From Hemileia vastatrix (taxonomy: Eukaryota; Basidiomycota; Pucciniomycetes; Pucciniales; Zaghouaniaceae): a stretch of DNA of 64,000 nucleotides. The position numbers and the translations under genes are program-made. Position 1 is the stretch's first letter. Each line of letters starts with the position of its first letter. Location: the NCBI GenBank assembly GCA_030280995.1, contig JASXTE010000014.1, positions 23,217,150 to 23,281,149 on the forward strand, read 5' to 3'. The notes under the pieces are model-generated. The model was not told where the DNA came from, did no database searches, and saw only the letters and a list, made by a program, of their open reading frames with translations. Positions 10,964-21,912 of the stretch are shown here, one piece after another.

Positions 10964-12828
10964 TACGGGTTGAAAAAAGTGTGAAATGTATTTCAATATC
11001 AGTTTTGTTACCCTATTCCCTACATTTTTAGATTTTTGTAAAAGCACATGGAATTTCATATTTTGAGAAAAGAGCATGAATCTAGGAGTAGCAATTTCAA
11101 AGGCCTTTCTTTTTTTGTTTGCTTGGAATTAACATTTCCCTTGCTTACTTCTTTGGCCCCTTTTTCATTTTTCTTCATCCACAATTTTCATGAGTTTTTT
11201 TCTATCTTCCTTTGTACTTTTTCTCATGAGTTTTTGTTTACATCTTCTTTATTTGATAAATTTCTTATTATGATATACTATATGTTCTCTTCCTGTTTTT
11301 ATTTCTTATATTACCTTCTCCATCAGCTCAAATTTAAAGATTTGAATATGTAGAAATTATTTTCAGTTTCAAAATTTTCCAAACAAAATTAGTATAAATG
11401 AGCTTAAATGTATAAATAAATATACTTATATCTCAGCTCAAAAAAATTTTTACAGGAAAAATCTCTACCAAATAAAACTGTGCACCTACTAGCAAGTTTC
11501 AAATGGGGGAAGGTCATTGTAGGTTGATTTACAAGAGTCAGGAGGTGGTATGGGGTGGTGTGGGCTAGTTTACAAGTGAAGAAAAGTTGTGGAGGTGTTT
11601 TTAAAGTTTAGTAACATTAAAAAGGATTGAGTGGGCTTTTAGCAATATGAGGGAGGTTATTTGGGTGTTTTTCTAGTACAAAAAGGTGGGTGAGGGTGAT
11701 ATGAAGTTGTTTTTGGAAGAAGAGAGGTAGAGAAAGGTAGTGGGAGTGATTTGAAAGTGCAGTAAGATGTTTTAGAGCTGTGGGGGTGTTCTTTTAGTAT
11801 AATAACATTAAGGGGATTTGGGGGGCTTGTTAGAAAGAGGATGGAGGATGTTGGGGTGTTATTGAATGTACAGTAAAATGGTGTGGAGTAGTTTAAGAGT
11901 GGAGAAAAGTGATGGAGGTGTTTTTTAAATTTAGGAAAATTGGGAAGGATTGAGTGGGCTTTTTAGCAAGTGGAGGTAGGTTTTTTGGGTGTTTTTCTAG
12001 TACAAAAAGGTGGGTGAGGGTGGTCTGAGTTTGTTTTTTGGTAGAAGGAAGGTGGAGAGAGGCATTGGGAGTGCTTTGAGAGTGCTTTAAGGTAGTGTGG
12101 AGTTCTGGGGGTGTTCTTTTAGTATAGTAACATTAGAAGGGATTGGGTGGGCCTGTGAGCAAGAGGAGGGAGGTGGTTTAGGTTTTTTTAAGTACAGTAA
12201 GGTTGTGTGGGCTAGTTTACAAGTAAAGAAAGGTGGTGGGGTGTTTATTTGAGTGTAGTGAAATTGGGAGATGTTGGGTGGGCTTGTGAGAAAGAGGTAC
12301 CAGTGTGTTTTGCAAGGGAAGTGAGATTAAGAGGTTGCTTAATATGAAGAAGAGGTGAGGTGAATAAGGGATAAGAAAGTGGAAAAGTGCTGAGTGGAAA
12401 GATGAGTGGAAAGATAAATTTATAATTGCTTACATTAAATGAGCTGGGGGGAATGATAATTACAAATAAAGTAACATGTACAGCTAAATTGAATAGGGTT
12501 GGTGCAGCTTCTCAAAATTTTGCTCAACATACCCAGAAATTTTGGCAGTAAACAGGCTAGCAGGATGAAATGATGAGGAAAGACTCTGGGTAAGTTGGGT
12601 AAACCTGTTGAAACCTGAACCATCAATCTTCAATGTAGCTGTAATGATAAAGCGGATAAATAAAAAGGTTTTTAAATGACAAAATTGATGCTCATTATGA
12701 TTGAAAATGAAAAGGAGGACTGGCCTTTATCAAGGTCACTCCAATTTATTGAAATATGAATGACAACCAAGGCTTGAATGGGTTCAAAAACAACAACTAG
12801 ACACCAAGTTCATGATTTTTTCCCCTGA
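10964..12828. mobile_element. Possible older inner copy of the same TIR family
   Basis: At about 10964-11030, GGGTTGAAAAAAGTGTG is followed by a block like 10345-10450 (TACCCTATTCC, then CATGGAATTTCA). At about 12790-12828, ACTAGACACCAAGTTCATG is followed by TTTTTTCCCCTG. These look like decayed left and right termini of one element nested in, or duplicated within, 10307-13539. No target duplication was found. Confidence 0.4.
11500..12360. repeat. G-rich tandem repeat, period about 320 bp
   Basis: Blocks starting near 11583, 11905 and 12225 repeat the same order of words: GTGGAGGTGTTTTT, GGATTGAGTGGGCTTTT, GGGTGTTTTTCTAGTACAAA, GGTGGGTGAGGGTG. There are about 2.7 diverged copies. Shorter words recur within each unit. 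It is non-coding. Confidence 0.65.
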
Positions 12829-13550
12829 TTGAAAGTTAAATTTCTGTGAGAGATAGGTGGTGGTGGTGGTGGTGGAGCTGTTGAGAAATAGGAGGTGAAG
12901 TTTGATGTGGTAGTAGTTGTCGTGGAGAGTAAGAAGAGGGGTAGGGGGAGCTGAAGTTGAGAGAGGAGAAAGAGGTGGTGGTGGAATTGAGTAAGAGAGG
13001 GTGGTGTTGAGAAAGAAAAAATAGAGGTTAAAAAGGTGACATGAATGAGGTGGAAAGAATAAAGAGGTGCCATATCTTTCATCTAAAATGAAGTAAATAG
13101 GGGCAAAATGCATCATCCACACCACTCGCTGTTTACCATCAAGTAGACTAATTTCTAGAACCCATATTTAAAAGTGTGATGGACAATTGAAAGTCAACCA
13201 GTGATGGATATTGAGAGGGAAACCAGCATTTGAATAGAAATCAGGAATGGGAAGCAGCAAGAAAAATTAAACAAGGAGTGTATGAGAGGGTGTGAGAGGT
13301 GAAGTGAGAAGAGGAGGAAAGGCAGATATGAGGTTAAAATTTTGCTGTGGATGAGACAAGTGGGGGAAAAGTTGCTAGGAGGAGGGATTCCAATGTCAGA
13401 AAAACAAAAAAAAATCTGAGCAAAAGCAGGGTCAAACTGAATGTGTCAAAACAGGGTTACTCCATAAAACAGACCCAGAAGTGTATACCATGACCAAAAA
13501 CTGAACTTGACGTCTAGTTCAGGATTTTTTCCCCCTGTGCCAGTTTCTTA

Positions 13551-14830
13551 ATGCCTCCCATACATTTCAACACTCAAAAGGCAACTCAAAAAAATGCTTC
13601 ATTACAAAGGTCTTCCTGTAATGCAAGCCCCTCACCTAAGAAATCAAAGTCTGGAAAGCTAAAAAAGGAAGATTATCTCATCATCATCAACTTCCTCAAA
13701 ATAAAATCAAATTATGATGTATATTTTGGATTTGAGAAGTCCAACTTCAACAAAGGTCAATGGCTTCTTGTTTATGGCAAATTAAATAAAAAAATAAAAC
13801 AAAAGGGAGAATAAACATCAATCCTAAGAAAAAGAAGGAGAGGCTCAAAAGTTATCAATCAAAATATAAAAATGCTCATTTATCTTCCACTTCCACTGGC
13901 TTTAGTATTGAAGATGATGATTTAGAGAATAGAATTACAAATTTTTCTGAAAAGCTCAATGTCATGAGTCCTTTTTATCAGGGAATGGATAATCTTTTCA
14001 GTTCCTGAGTTGATTTCAAACCTTTTTTATACACAATATTACTAAGGATATACCCTCTGGATCTCAACCATCTAATAATCCTCTCAACACACCTGTACTT
14101 CAACCACATTGTTCCCCTCCAGCTTCTAGCCATAGTTCAACTGAAGATCATCCTGACTATCAAGCAGAAAAATTATTTTGGAGAAGATCTGATACCTCAG
14201 AGCCCCAATTCTTTGGTGTATGTTTATGTTTTCTCTCTCATAAATTCTTTTCTAAGTTTCTCATTCATTCTTTTCTAGTATACACCTACTCAAACTTAAA
14301 TTTAAATTTTTTTTAATGATTTCAGCAATGATAATCCTGCTTTAGATGAACTTCCTGAACCCTCTAGCTCAAACTCCAAACTAAAGCATAAAGCCTCAGC
14401 TTCAATGAACTTGAACCATCTTTTAAAATGTGTTAATACTTCAACCAGATCTTTGTCCTCCCTTGATTATTATTTTTAGAAAAAAGATATAATTAAGAGT
14501 TTATAACTATATATCTTCTTCAATAACATTCTATTCAATTTTCTCAGAAAAATCCCCTATTGCGAAAAATTCCCTCAACTTTGAGAAGATGAAGTCTGAT
14601 CATATTCTTATGAAGGATCAATGGCCCTTAGATTTGAAGGATATATTTTTTTGCTTCAATAAAATTTAGAAAAGGCCAGATTTGATGCAGAGGAGATTGA
14701 AAGAGTTCATATTTTCTCAGAAAAAACAAAAGACCATGATTTTTGAAGAGAAATGGAAATTCCTGAATTGGAAAAGCTAGAAATTTTTTTAAAAAAAAGA
14801 ATTTATTATGTAATGTATAAAAAATGGTCA
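13551..14830 (+). pseudogene. Harbinger accessory gene relic (putative SANT/Myb-like DNA-binding protein)
   Basis: ATG at 13551 opens a short frame (MPPIHFNTQKATQKN...) to 13814. Its core, KSKSGKLKKEDYLIIINFLK followed by IKSNYDVYFGFEKSN, matches the equivalent protein in copies 1 (33626 on) and 3 (54959 on). Homology continues in broken frames beyond the stop to about 14217, and exon-like pieces continue to about 14830. Harbinger-type elements commonly encode a second, Myb/SANT-like protein that helps the transposase find its ends. The W/L spacing and position fit, but the assignment is inference. It is truncated and inactive. Confidence 0.6.
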
Positions 14831-14872
14831 ATCTTATGAGGAAAGTAAAAAATTACTTGAATTTTTTAATTT

Positions 14873-14984
14873 CTCAGGGGGAATAAATGGCAACCAGAAG
14901 TACAGTTTAGTTCACATACTGAATTGAATTAATTCAGAATGTGAACTCAACCTGATGTCTGGTTTCCACTTTTTTCACCCTGTG
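14873..14984. mobile_element. 112-bp palindromic MITE
   Basis: The two halves are inverted copies meeting at TGAATTGAATTAATTCA. Outer ends CTCAGGGGGAATAAA and TTTTTTCACCCTGTG match the TIRs of the element at 10307-13539. It is a foldback element inside the Harbinger copy 2 accessory gene. The flanks (TTT/TTG) do not give a clean target duplication. Confidence 0.65.
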
Positions 14985-15690
14985 TTGATTTATTGTTTTT
15001 TTGGCTAATGGTTGGGTAATGACTTTAATAGTTACTTTTAATCTTATCAAAAATAGTTATATCATGAGATTCTTATAGCACCATTTGTCCTTACTGGACT
15101 CTAAAAAGGTTCAGTTTTTGAATCTCAGATGTTTTGATAATACTGACACTTGGGCAAAAATCCTCATCATCAACATACTTTTATCACCTCACCACCAATT
15201 TGTGTTTCTAAATATAGTTAAGTCAACAAAATTCTATATCTATTTGGAAAATTTGGCAATAACCTCACCTGAATTTTATAGAGGTAAGGGGTGGGTATCA
15301 CCAAAATTTTTCTAAGTTTTCAATTTTGCATGTCAGATTTGAAAATTTGGCAATACCCTCCCCTGAATTTTATTGAAGTAAGAAGTGAAAATCACCAAAA
15401 TTTAATATAATTACATAAATTAATAAATAAATAGATAAGATAAGTCAAATTTACTAGTTTTAAAGTAATGCCAATTCCTCATACCAAAATGAAGATCAAG
15501 TCTAGAAACTAAGTTTGAGACTTTCCACAAGTATAGGCTAGAGGAACCCCATGAAAAAATTTAATTTTGTCATGATTACCATTTATGCAACACAAGGTTG
15601 GTGGCTCATTACTTTAGTTTAGTAAATTGAAATATCAGATCTATCTATTAAAAATTTATGAAAGAATAATAAATATTTTCTCTAAAGTTC
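14985..15690. other. Harbinger copy 2 interior, no gene seen
   Basis: This is diverged non-coding sequence shared with copies 1 and 3. For example, 15490-15640 is alignable with 46940-47100, and GGCAATACCCTCCCCTGAATTT-like words recur at 15260, 15340, 46790 and 57000. It probably corresponds to the 3' part of the accessory gene. No continuous frame is present. Confidence 0.5.
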
Positions 15691-16210
15691 CACCAAACCT
15701 GCTCCAAAACCCCCAAAAACCTCACAAAAAGCTCTCTGAATCCCTACCTATAAAACCAACAAACCCTCCCCTCTCCTCAATTGTTAAAAATGATTGTTAA
15801 TGATCGGTTGTTAACTAACTGATTTGTTACCAAATAGATAAGTTAACAAAGGATTTATAAGAATCATTTGTTAGCTTATCAATAAGCTAACAACTGATTT
15901 TTAACAAACAATCATTAAAAATTGTTCATTACCAAATGTCAAGGGGGGTGATCCAGGTTAAAGAGAGGTAGAAGGGGGGAGTAGTGGAGTTTTGGAGGGG
16001 GTATTGAAGTGGTTGTAGGGGGGTTTGAGGGGGTTATAGGGGTGTTTTAAGGGGTTTTTTGGGGGATTGAGGGTACCAAAGAGGGAGGAAAGGGGGGTTA
16101 GAGGCTGCCAAGGAGGGTTGAATAAGGCAGCCAAAAAAGGGTTGAAAGGGAGGTTTGAGGCAGCCAAAGAGAAGGGAAATGGGGGTTATTTCCATTCCAA
16201 GGAGGGGTGA
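15690..16210. repeat. Foldback and G-rich block of Harbinger copy 2
   Basis: A short C-rich arm (15690-15776) and a long G-rich arm (15943-16205, with GGGGGTTTGAGG-like words) flank an A+T palindromic centre. The centre includes TTGTTAGCTTAT and ATAAGCTAACAA separated by CA (near 15870-15895). The equivalent place in copy 4 (62184-62760) carries a much larger version. Confidence 0.6.
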
Positions 16211-16678
16211 AAGTGAGGAAAATGACTAGGCAAAGAAAGATAAAGGGTAGGATGGAGAGAGAAAAAAAAGTTAAGTTTAACTTGAAAATAAAAAACCAAA
16301 CCACTTACCAGAAAAATGATATAAAAAAAAGAAATAAAAACTAGAAAATATAAAAATAAAAATGAAAAAAATTACTTACCTGGAGAGATGAGTTGAGAAA
16401 AAATGGACTTAAAATTTTTTGAGGGATGTTTGAGGAGAGGAGGAAAAAGATATGTGGGATGAAAGAATATAAGAATGACTGAAAAATTCTGTGATAGCTG
16501 AAAATACTTGATTTCATGTTGAGGTGGTGAATAAAAACAAATGAGTCAGGGAAAAAGAGAGACTCACTTAAAATTCAAAATAAAAGTCAATATGCAAAAA
16601 TAAAATTACAAAACCAATAGAATAATACACACAACTTGATCAATTGAAGAGTATGAAAAAAAATTAAAATTGGTGTGT

Positions 16679-18030
16679 TTAGAAATGTTGGAGTATTATT
16701 AGCATAATGATGGAGCATATCCCATTGGGAAGTAAGATTTGTAAATTAAAAGAAGGTAGTAATAGTAGATAAAAAAGAAATGAAATTTGTAATAATTTAA
16801 GAATAAATTGCTGAATCTCCCAATGTGCTAGTGTAATTGGAAGAAATTTAGCCTGTTTGTTAGTGGTTTGAGAAATAGAAGTGTTGGATATAGTGGGAGG
16901 TGTTTCAACTTCTTCATACTCATACAACTCTAACCATTGATCTTTGGGGTCAGAAAGTAGGTTATGAAGTATAGTGAAACACGGAATCCAGTTGATCCCT
17001 GACTCCATTTTTGATTCATTTCTAAGAGTAATTCTTGATTCCCTTAAACTGGAAAAATGACCTTTCAAGATTCCAATAGAATGTTCAATATGGACTCTTG
17101 ACTTTTCCAAATGATTGTGGAACTTGGAATTTAGACTGTATTCAGATGCTTCTCCCAAAAAAACAGGAAGTACATAATATCCATTCACATAAGTAGAATC
17201 TTCCAGAGTATTCTGTTCTTCATGGAAGAAATTTTCAGGTTATTTTTAAATTTGTGTTCTTTGAAAGATGTTGGAGTCATGACATGGTTCAGGATAGCCA
17301 GAAAAGAAAGATATAAATTTTTTATTGATTTCACATATAAGCTGAAAAGAAACTGAATATTTATAGAGAAGATATAGTTTCTTATTTTAGTATGAATGAA
17401 AAAAATAATGGAATTAAAAATAAGCTACCCCTTTTTTCTGTCAAAGTAATTGTTTCCACCTTGAGCAGGTTTCTGACTCAAAGGAGTAGTAGTACCATCA
17501 ACAAAACCAATACATCCTGAGAACCCCTCTGCTTGCACAACCTGAGATGATTCAATTTGCTCTTCTTTAGTTGGCAAGGTGAGAAGTATAGATTCCAAGG
17601 AGTTGATATCAGTGATTCATTGTTTTGTATAAGTTTTAACAGAGCCATACCCTAAATCAAAGACATTTTCTAAATGTTTCAAGGAAGCTCCAATACCATT
17701 GGAGCCCAAATGGCATAGTGTGATGCCCAATTGAATTGCAGGATCACATTGTGGTTTTTGAGATATATTGTGAAAGATGGAGTGTTTCTGAATAATCTCA
17801 AGCAATTTAAGGAAAAATTTCTGAGAAGTCCTGAACAACTGCCTAAAACTGGGTACAGATAGGTTAAGAAGGGTTTGAATGGTGTACTTGGGGGTATGAA
17901 GTACTTGAGGCTTTCTAGGAAGAAGGTAATGTTTCCTGGCCATTTTTGATAAAAAAAGAAAATCTTCTTCAATATCAGAATCAGAATTGTGATCAGAGTC
18001 AAATAGCAGATCAAGAGCTATGAAATTCAT
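16679..18030 (-). pseudogene. Harbinger-type DDE transposase pseudogene (copy 2)
   Basis: Read right to left, the first ATG codon lies at 18028-18030. The N-terminal part contains KPQCDPAIQLGITLCHLGSN and GYGSVKTYTK. The three catalytic blocks of the DDE_Tnp_4 family are visible: GFVDGTT (Asp codon 17497-17499), CHDSNIF (Asp near 17277) and HIEHSIGILKGHFSSL (Glu near 17084). An intron of about 70-100 bp probably separates the first two blocks. A TGA after YTKQ (near 17617) and stops after the second block inactivate it. The protein would have cut and joined element ends. A MITE sits 12 bp before the ATG. Confidence 0.82.
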
Positions 18031-18042
18031 TTCTTGATGTAG

Positions 18043-18303
18043 CACTACACAATATAGGGGGTGGAATTGCTAGCAAGTCCTCAACTTGAACTCAGATGGA
18101 ACTCAGATGGAACTCAGACTGAACTCATACTGAACCCATACTGAACTCTACTTGAACACCCACCTCAAACTGTTCTGCTGAGTGGTGTTCATCCCTGATT
18201 GTATGGTTCCTTTATCAATAGCTCAATGTGTGTTCAATCTGTGGTGAGTTTGGGTCCAAGGTTGCGGACTTGCTAGAAATTCTCCCCCCCATATTGTGTG
18301 GTG
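18043..18303. mobile_element. 261-bp MITE, TSD TAG, upstream of the transposase ATG
   Basis: The ends are CACTACACAATATAGGGGG with TTGCTAGCAAGTCC, and the inverted counterpart ending ATATTGTGTGGTG. TAG is duplicated at 18040-18042 and 18304-18306. It is the same family as 7621-9494 and 49974-50199. The interior has short direct repeats of GAACTCAGATG-like words (18095-18160). Confidence 0.85.
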
Positions 18304-18439
18304 TAGCTTATCACAATTTGAGAGTGAGGCAGGAATGACTCTTATATGGTATAAAATATAAATTTTGTACAATTTTTTGAGTTATAAAGTGTTATGATGC
18401 AAAGTGCTATGTATGAATGGGATGATGCTTAAAAATCAG

Positions 18440-18619
18440 TGAAATGGGACTTTATGGTTAAATCAGCACTTTTAGTTGAGAAAGTGCAGATTTGAGTGAA
18501 ATAAGTGACTTATTTAACTTTTGAAAGCCACTGGTTTTGGGGCTAGTGTGTTTCAGAAATCTGCACTTAGATAAGTGCAGATTTTTAAGTGTGTATTTAC
18601 CAGAAGTGACATACCCAAA
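18440..18619. repeat. Right terminal inverted repeat of Harbinger copy 2
   Basis: AAATCAGCACTTTT, AAGTGACTTATTT and ATCTGCACTTAGATAAGTGC mirror the left end and match the right end of copy 1 (49140-49331). The outermost bases have decayed to ACATACCC. Confidence 0.75.
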
Positions 18620-18653
18620 TATAGTTAGTGATTTGTGACCATTTACTACCACA
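18620..18653 (+). repeat. Copia 3' LTR, second part
   Basis: TATAGTTAGTGATTTGTGACC to CTACCACA matches 831-864 of the 5' LTR. GGGAT follows at 18654-18658, equal to 746-750. Confidence 0.85.
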
Positions 18654-18658
18654 GGGAT

Positions 18659-19060
18659 AAACTACTAAACTGATAAGTATTTTCAAGATAAGTCTTTATA
18701 TTATCTTAAATAGAATTAATAGCTCATCCTATAATTTTTCTCACTCTAGGAACTGTATTAATATCTATGAATTATTGTATTTAGTATCTTATTTTCTATA
18801 AAAGGGGGAAAATATTAGTGGAATAATATCATCTGTTACATAATTTAAATTAATATTTTCTTTTCACTAAATAATTAGCATTATTATTCAAAAATAACTA
18901 AATTATGAAAGTAAAAAATATTTGTATCTAAAATATCTTTTGGTTTCTGCTATAGTAATTAGAAGCTATCAAGTTAACATTTTAAGACCATCTAAATAAG
19001 TTTCATAAAAGTACAGTATATTTATATACTACATATATCTTGTCACCCTGATAAAAAATT
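18659..19060. other. A+T-rich flank, nothing recognised
   Basis: This is the target-side DNA to the right of the copia element. It is A+T-rich with no ORF or repeat of note. Confidence 0.5.
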
Positions 19061-19860
19061 AACAAAGCCCTTCAAAAAGACCATCAAAATCTCACCAAAA
19101 ACCTCCAAAATCTAACTAAAATAGCCCTATCTAAACTCCCACTAAATTTTTCCCAAATTCTAACCAAATATACAAAAAAATAATCTCACCAAGAACTTCT
19201 AAAAGAGAGTAACACCAATCTCACCAAAAAAACACCAAAAAAAAAACCAAACCTCATAAAAAATTCCCACCAAAAATATTACAAAAATCTGTCTAAAATA
19301 TCACCAAAATCTTTCATAAAAAACTATTAAAAAAAGACTTAAATATCATTCAATAATCACTAAATAGTCACCCAAACCTCGCCAAAAATATCATACACAA
19401 AATATCATGAAATCCTCACCAAATTCTCACTGGATTTGCACCAAACCATCAACTAAATTTCACCAAAAATCCCTCAAAAAACCACCAAAACCTGAACAAA
19501 AAAAACTACCAAAATCTAATTAATCCCTCAGCAAACTAAACTAAAAAAATGTCATCAGAATTTCAGAGAAATTTCCCACAGACTCTACCCCCCAAAAAAC
19601 CACCAAATATCTATCAAAACATTACCAAACGCTCCCCATAACCTAATCAAAACCCCATTGAAAGCCCCCCCAAGAGAACTACTGAAGCCTCAATAAAACA
19701 TCATCAAAATTTCACCACAAACCTTACCAAAACATCACCAAAGCCTCAACAAATACTCAACAATTTTTCAACAAAAAAAACAACTCTTACTCTAAAAACA
19801 ATCAAACTTCTCCAAAATCTCACCAAAACATCACCAAATCCTCACCAATATCTTGTGAGA
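19060..19860. repeat. C/A-rich G-poor satellite array
   Basis: Loose tandem repetition of TCACCAAAAC/CTCACCAAAATCT-type words of about 10-12 bp, with almost no G on the + strand. It is strongly diverged and carries no coding potential. Confidence 0.75.
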
Positions 19861-20372
19861 TAGTAGGAAGTTTTTTTATTCAAAACACTATGGAACCAAT
19901 GAGCCAATAAAACAATAAATATAATTTAATAATAATAAAAATGTGAAGTAAAAGGCATAAAAGAAGATGATAAAAATGATAATGAGGAAATTGTATGAAA
20001 GAAATGTTTAATTGGTGATGTAGGGGATAAACACTGACTTGATGATGATCCAGGAGTAATGGTCAGAATTTATGGTGATTCTAGGACAAAGGCTAGGCTT
20101 GAAATTGATGATTTGCACAAAAGTTTCTGAATTAATGTGGCGGTGCTGAGACAAATTCCAGAGTTAATGAAATTGCATAAAAACTATATCCCATGAAAAA
20201 ATGATGGTTCTGGGACAAATTCTGGCCTTGAATGGTTTATTGAAGTGGTAAATGACACAACAGTTCTCAAGGCTTAAAGTTATTGGTGAGAAACAAAAGA
20301 TCAATGTTCCAATTTCTAATATTGTAATTCTAAAAAATGTAAGTAGACTATGAGGAGAAAAGTGGTATTAAA
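19861..20372. other. Unassigned spacer, no gene seen
   Basis: This sequence is not satellite and has no long ORF. Short words such as GATTCTGGGACAAATTCTGG recur (20080-20240). Origin unknown. Confidence 0.4.
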
Positions 20373-20732
20373 CAGGGAGAAAAATCCTTGAACTAGTTGC
20401 CTAGTTCAGTTTTTAGTTGCAGGGTATAACTCTGGTTCTGATTTGTGGAGTGACCCTGTTTTACCCCACCTTATTTTTTTACTTTTCTGACATTAGCATA
20501 TCCTTGGCTCATTTCTTTGAATCTTCATGGATTCATCCAAAATTTTTATTTGAATATTCTCCTCCCTTATCTTACAAGTATACCCACATCACACCACCTT
20601 GATCCTTTTCCAAAGGCAAATAATAAGGTGGGCTCAAAAAGTGACTTTCAATGGTTTGTCACAAAAATGCACCTAGGAATGGAATCAGGTCACAAAAAGT
20701 GACTAGAAATCTAGTTCACCATTTTCCCCCTG
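20373..20732. mobile_element. 360-bp MITE of the CAGGGGGAAAA family
   Basis: The left end CAGGGAGAAAAATCCTTG with GAACTAGTTGCCTAGTTC, and the inverted right end (AAATCTAGTTCACCATTTTC then CCCCTG), match the termini of 10307-13539. There is no coding capacity. A target duplication is not clear. Confidence 0.7.
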
Positions 20733-21075
20733 TTATTACCTTATCATTATTTGTAAGAAACAAAATAGGAATTCAAAAAAAAATGTTGCATTATTTAAAG
20801 CTCCATAATCATTACTAGGTTTGTGATATGAAAAAACTGAGGAAAAACAGGTGAAAGAATCTCTAAAAGAATATATATATATTTATATATACATATCTAA
20901 ACATTATATATATTATATAAATATTTTTTAAAATTATGTTTATAACAGTATGTATAGAAGTGAGTGTCACAAAGTAATGACAAAGACCAAGCAAAAGGAA
21001 GGAATAATAGATAGAAATATTTTATGTGACTATAGAAAAGAAGAAAAATGCCTGGAGGAGTCCAACATGACCCTT
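20733..21075. other. A+T-rich spacer
   Basis: It contains an (AT)-rich stretch at 20870-20930. No gene or conserved element was recognised. Confidence 0.4.
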
Positions 21076-21912
21076 GAATTTGGAAAATTCTCACCAAAGA
21101 TGTACCAAAATCTCACCAAATATAACCCTAAACCCCACACAAATCAACCCAAAAATCAAAAAATACCTAAACCCTATAAAAAGAACCTCCAAAAACTCAC
21201 TTAAAATGTCACTAAAATCTAACCAAAGCCCACCAAAATATTATCTGAATCACACCAAATTATTACCAAAAGAATCAACAAAATCTCATAGAAAAAACCA
21301 CATGCCCCTCCAAAAAAAATCACCAAAAACTCTCCTACACCTCACCAAAACCCCAGCAAAAAAAACACTCCAAATTCTTACCAAACTCTCACCAAAACCT
21401 TACTCAAAATTTCAACAAAAAATAAAAACTTCACCAAAGCCTCATAAAATACCTACAAAAAACTCAGATAATACTAACAAAATCCTCACTAAAAAACCAC
21501 CACAACTTTATTCAATATCCCCCTCAAAAAAGACACCAAGAACTGAAAAAAAATCATAAAAGCCTCACAAAATATTTCCAAAATTATAGAAATCACCCCA
21601 TAAAAAATCAACCAAAACTACACCTAATCTTCACCAAAGACTTATTAAAAGCTCATCAATAAAAAAAATCAAAATATCAATCAAATATCATTGAACCCCT
21701 ACCACACAAAAAACATCTGAGGGAATTTTGCCCAGATATTTATAAAAAACAACCAAAATCTCACCAAAACCACATGAAGTACACCCAAAACCCTAATCAA
21801 AATCTCATCTAATAATCACCCAAATAATTAAAAAATATTTAAAATGCACCAAAACTCACAAAGACCTCAGCAATTATGTTTCACCAAACACCTCCAATTA
21901 AAATAACCAAAA
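21076..21912. repeat. C/A-rich satellite array, left of Ty3-B
   Basis: The same TCACCAAAAC-like repetition as 19060-19860. It continues at 30451 after Ty3-B, so Ty3-B inserted into the array. Open frames here, including one of about 160 codons, reflect lack of G and of stop words rather than a gene. Confidence 0.78.

Larger units (their letters stand above)
10307..13539. mobile_element. TIR element, 3.2 kb, TSD CCA, nested in Harbinger copy 2
   Basis: The left terminus is CACTGGGGAAAAAACATG with TGAACTAGATGTCAAGTTCA close behind. The right terminus is its reverse complement (TGAACTTGACGTCTAGTTCA, then the C run and CTGTG). CCA is duplicated at 10304-10306 and 13540-13542. Harbinger copy 1 has the uninterrupted site (ACACACCAGTTTC near 33613). 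No transposase was recognised. The interior holds T-rich sequence (10400-11450), a G-rich tandem block (11500-12360) and A+G-rich sequence. Related termini occur at 20373-20732 and 14873-14984. Confidence 0.8.
9967..18619 (-). mobile_element. PIF/Harbinger-like DNA transposon (copy 2), with nested TIR elements
   Basis: The left end (from 9967, GGGGGTGT) and the right end (to about 18619) are long, imperfect inverted repeats that share the subterminal block AAATCAGCACTT. TA flanks both sides (9965-9966, 18620-18621), and the copia LTR continues on both sides. Inside are a + strand small gene (13551 on) and a - strand DDE transposase (16679-18030), arranged convergently. Smaller TIR elements at 10307-13539, 14873-14984 and 18043-18303 inserted later. 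Stops in the transposase make it inactive. Confidence 0.82.
746..18658 (+). mobile_element. Ty1/copia retrotransposon, dead, split by three nested insertions
   Basis: A complete but decayed copia element lies between identical 5-bp target duplications GGGAT (746-750 and 18654-18658). Order: 5' LTR 751-864, PBS and leader, gag, protease, integrase, RT, RNase H, purine tract 9875-9884, 3' LTR. This gag-protease-integrase-RT-RNase H order is diagnostic of Ty1/copia. Three later insertions split it: a Ty3 solo LTR (1940-4213), a MITE-like element (7621-9494) and a Harbinger-like element (9967-18619). Without them the element would be about 5.1 kb, normal for copia. The coding region has many stops, mostly explained by C-to-T or G-to-A changes, so the element is inactive. 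Confidence 0.9.

Noticed and set aside
21074..21559. 161-codon open frame (and similar frames at 31323, 51163, 53542 and others)
   Set aside because: These lie in the C/A-rich satellite, where low G and skewed composition remove stop codons. The proteins are Lys/Pro/Thr/Ser-rich repetition with no domain.
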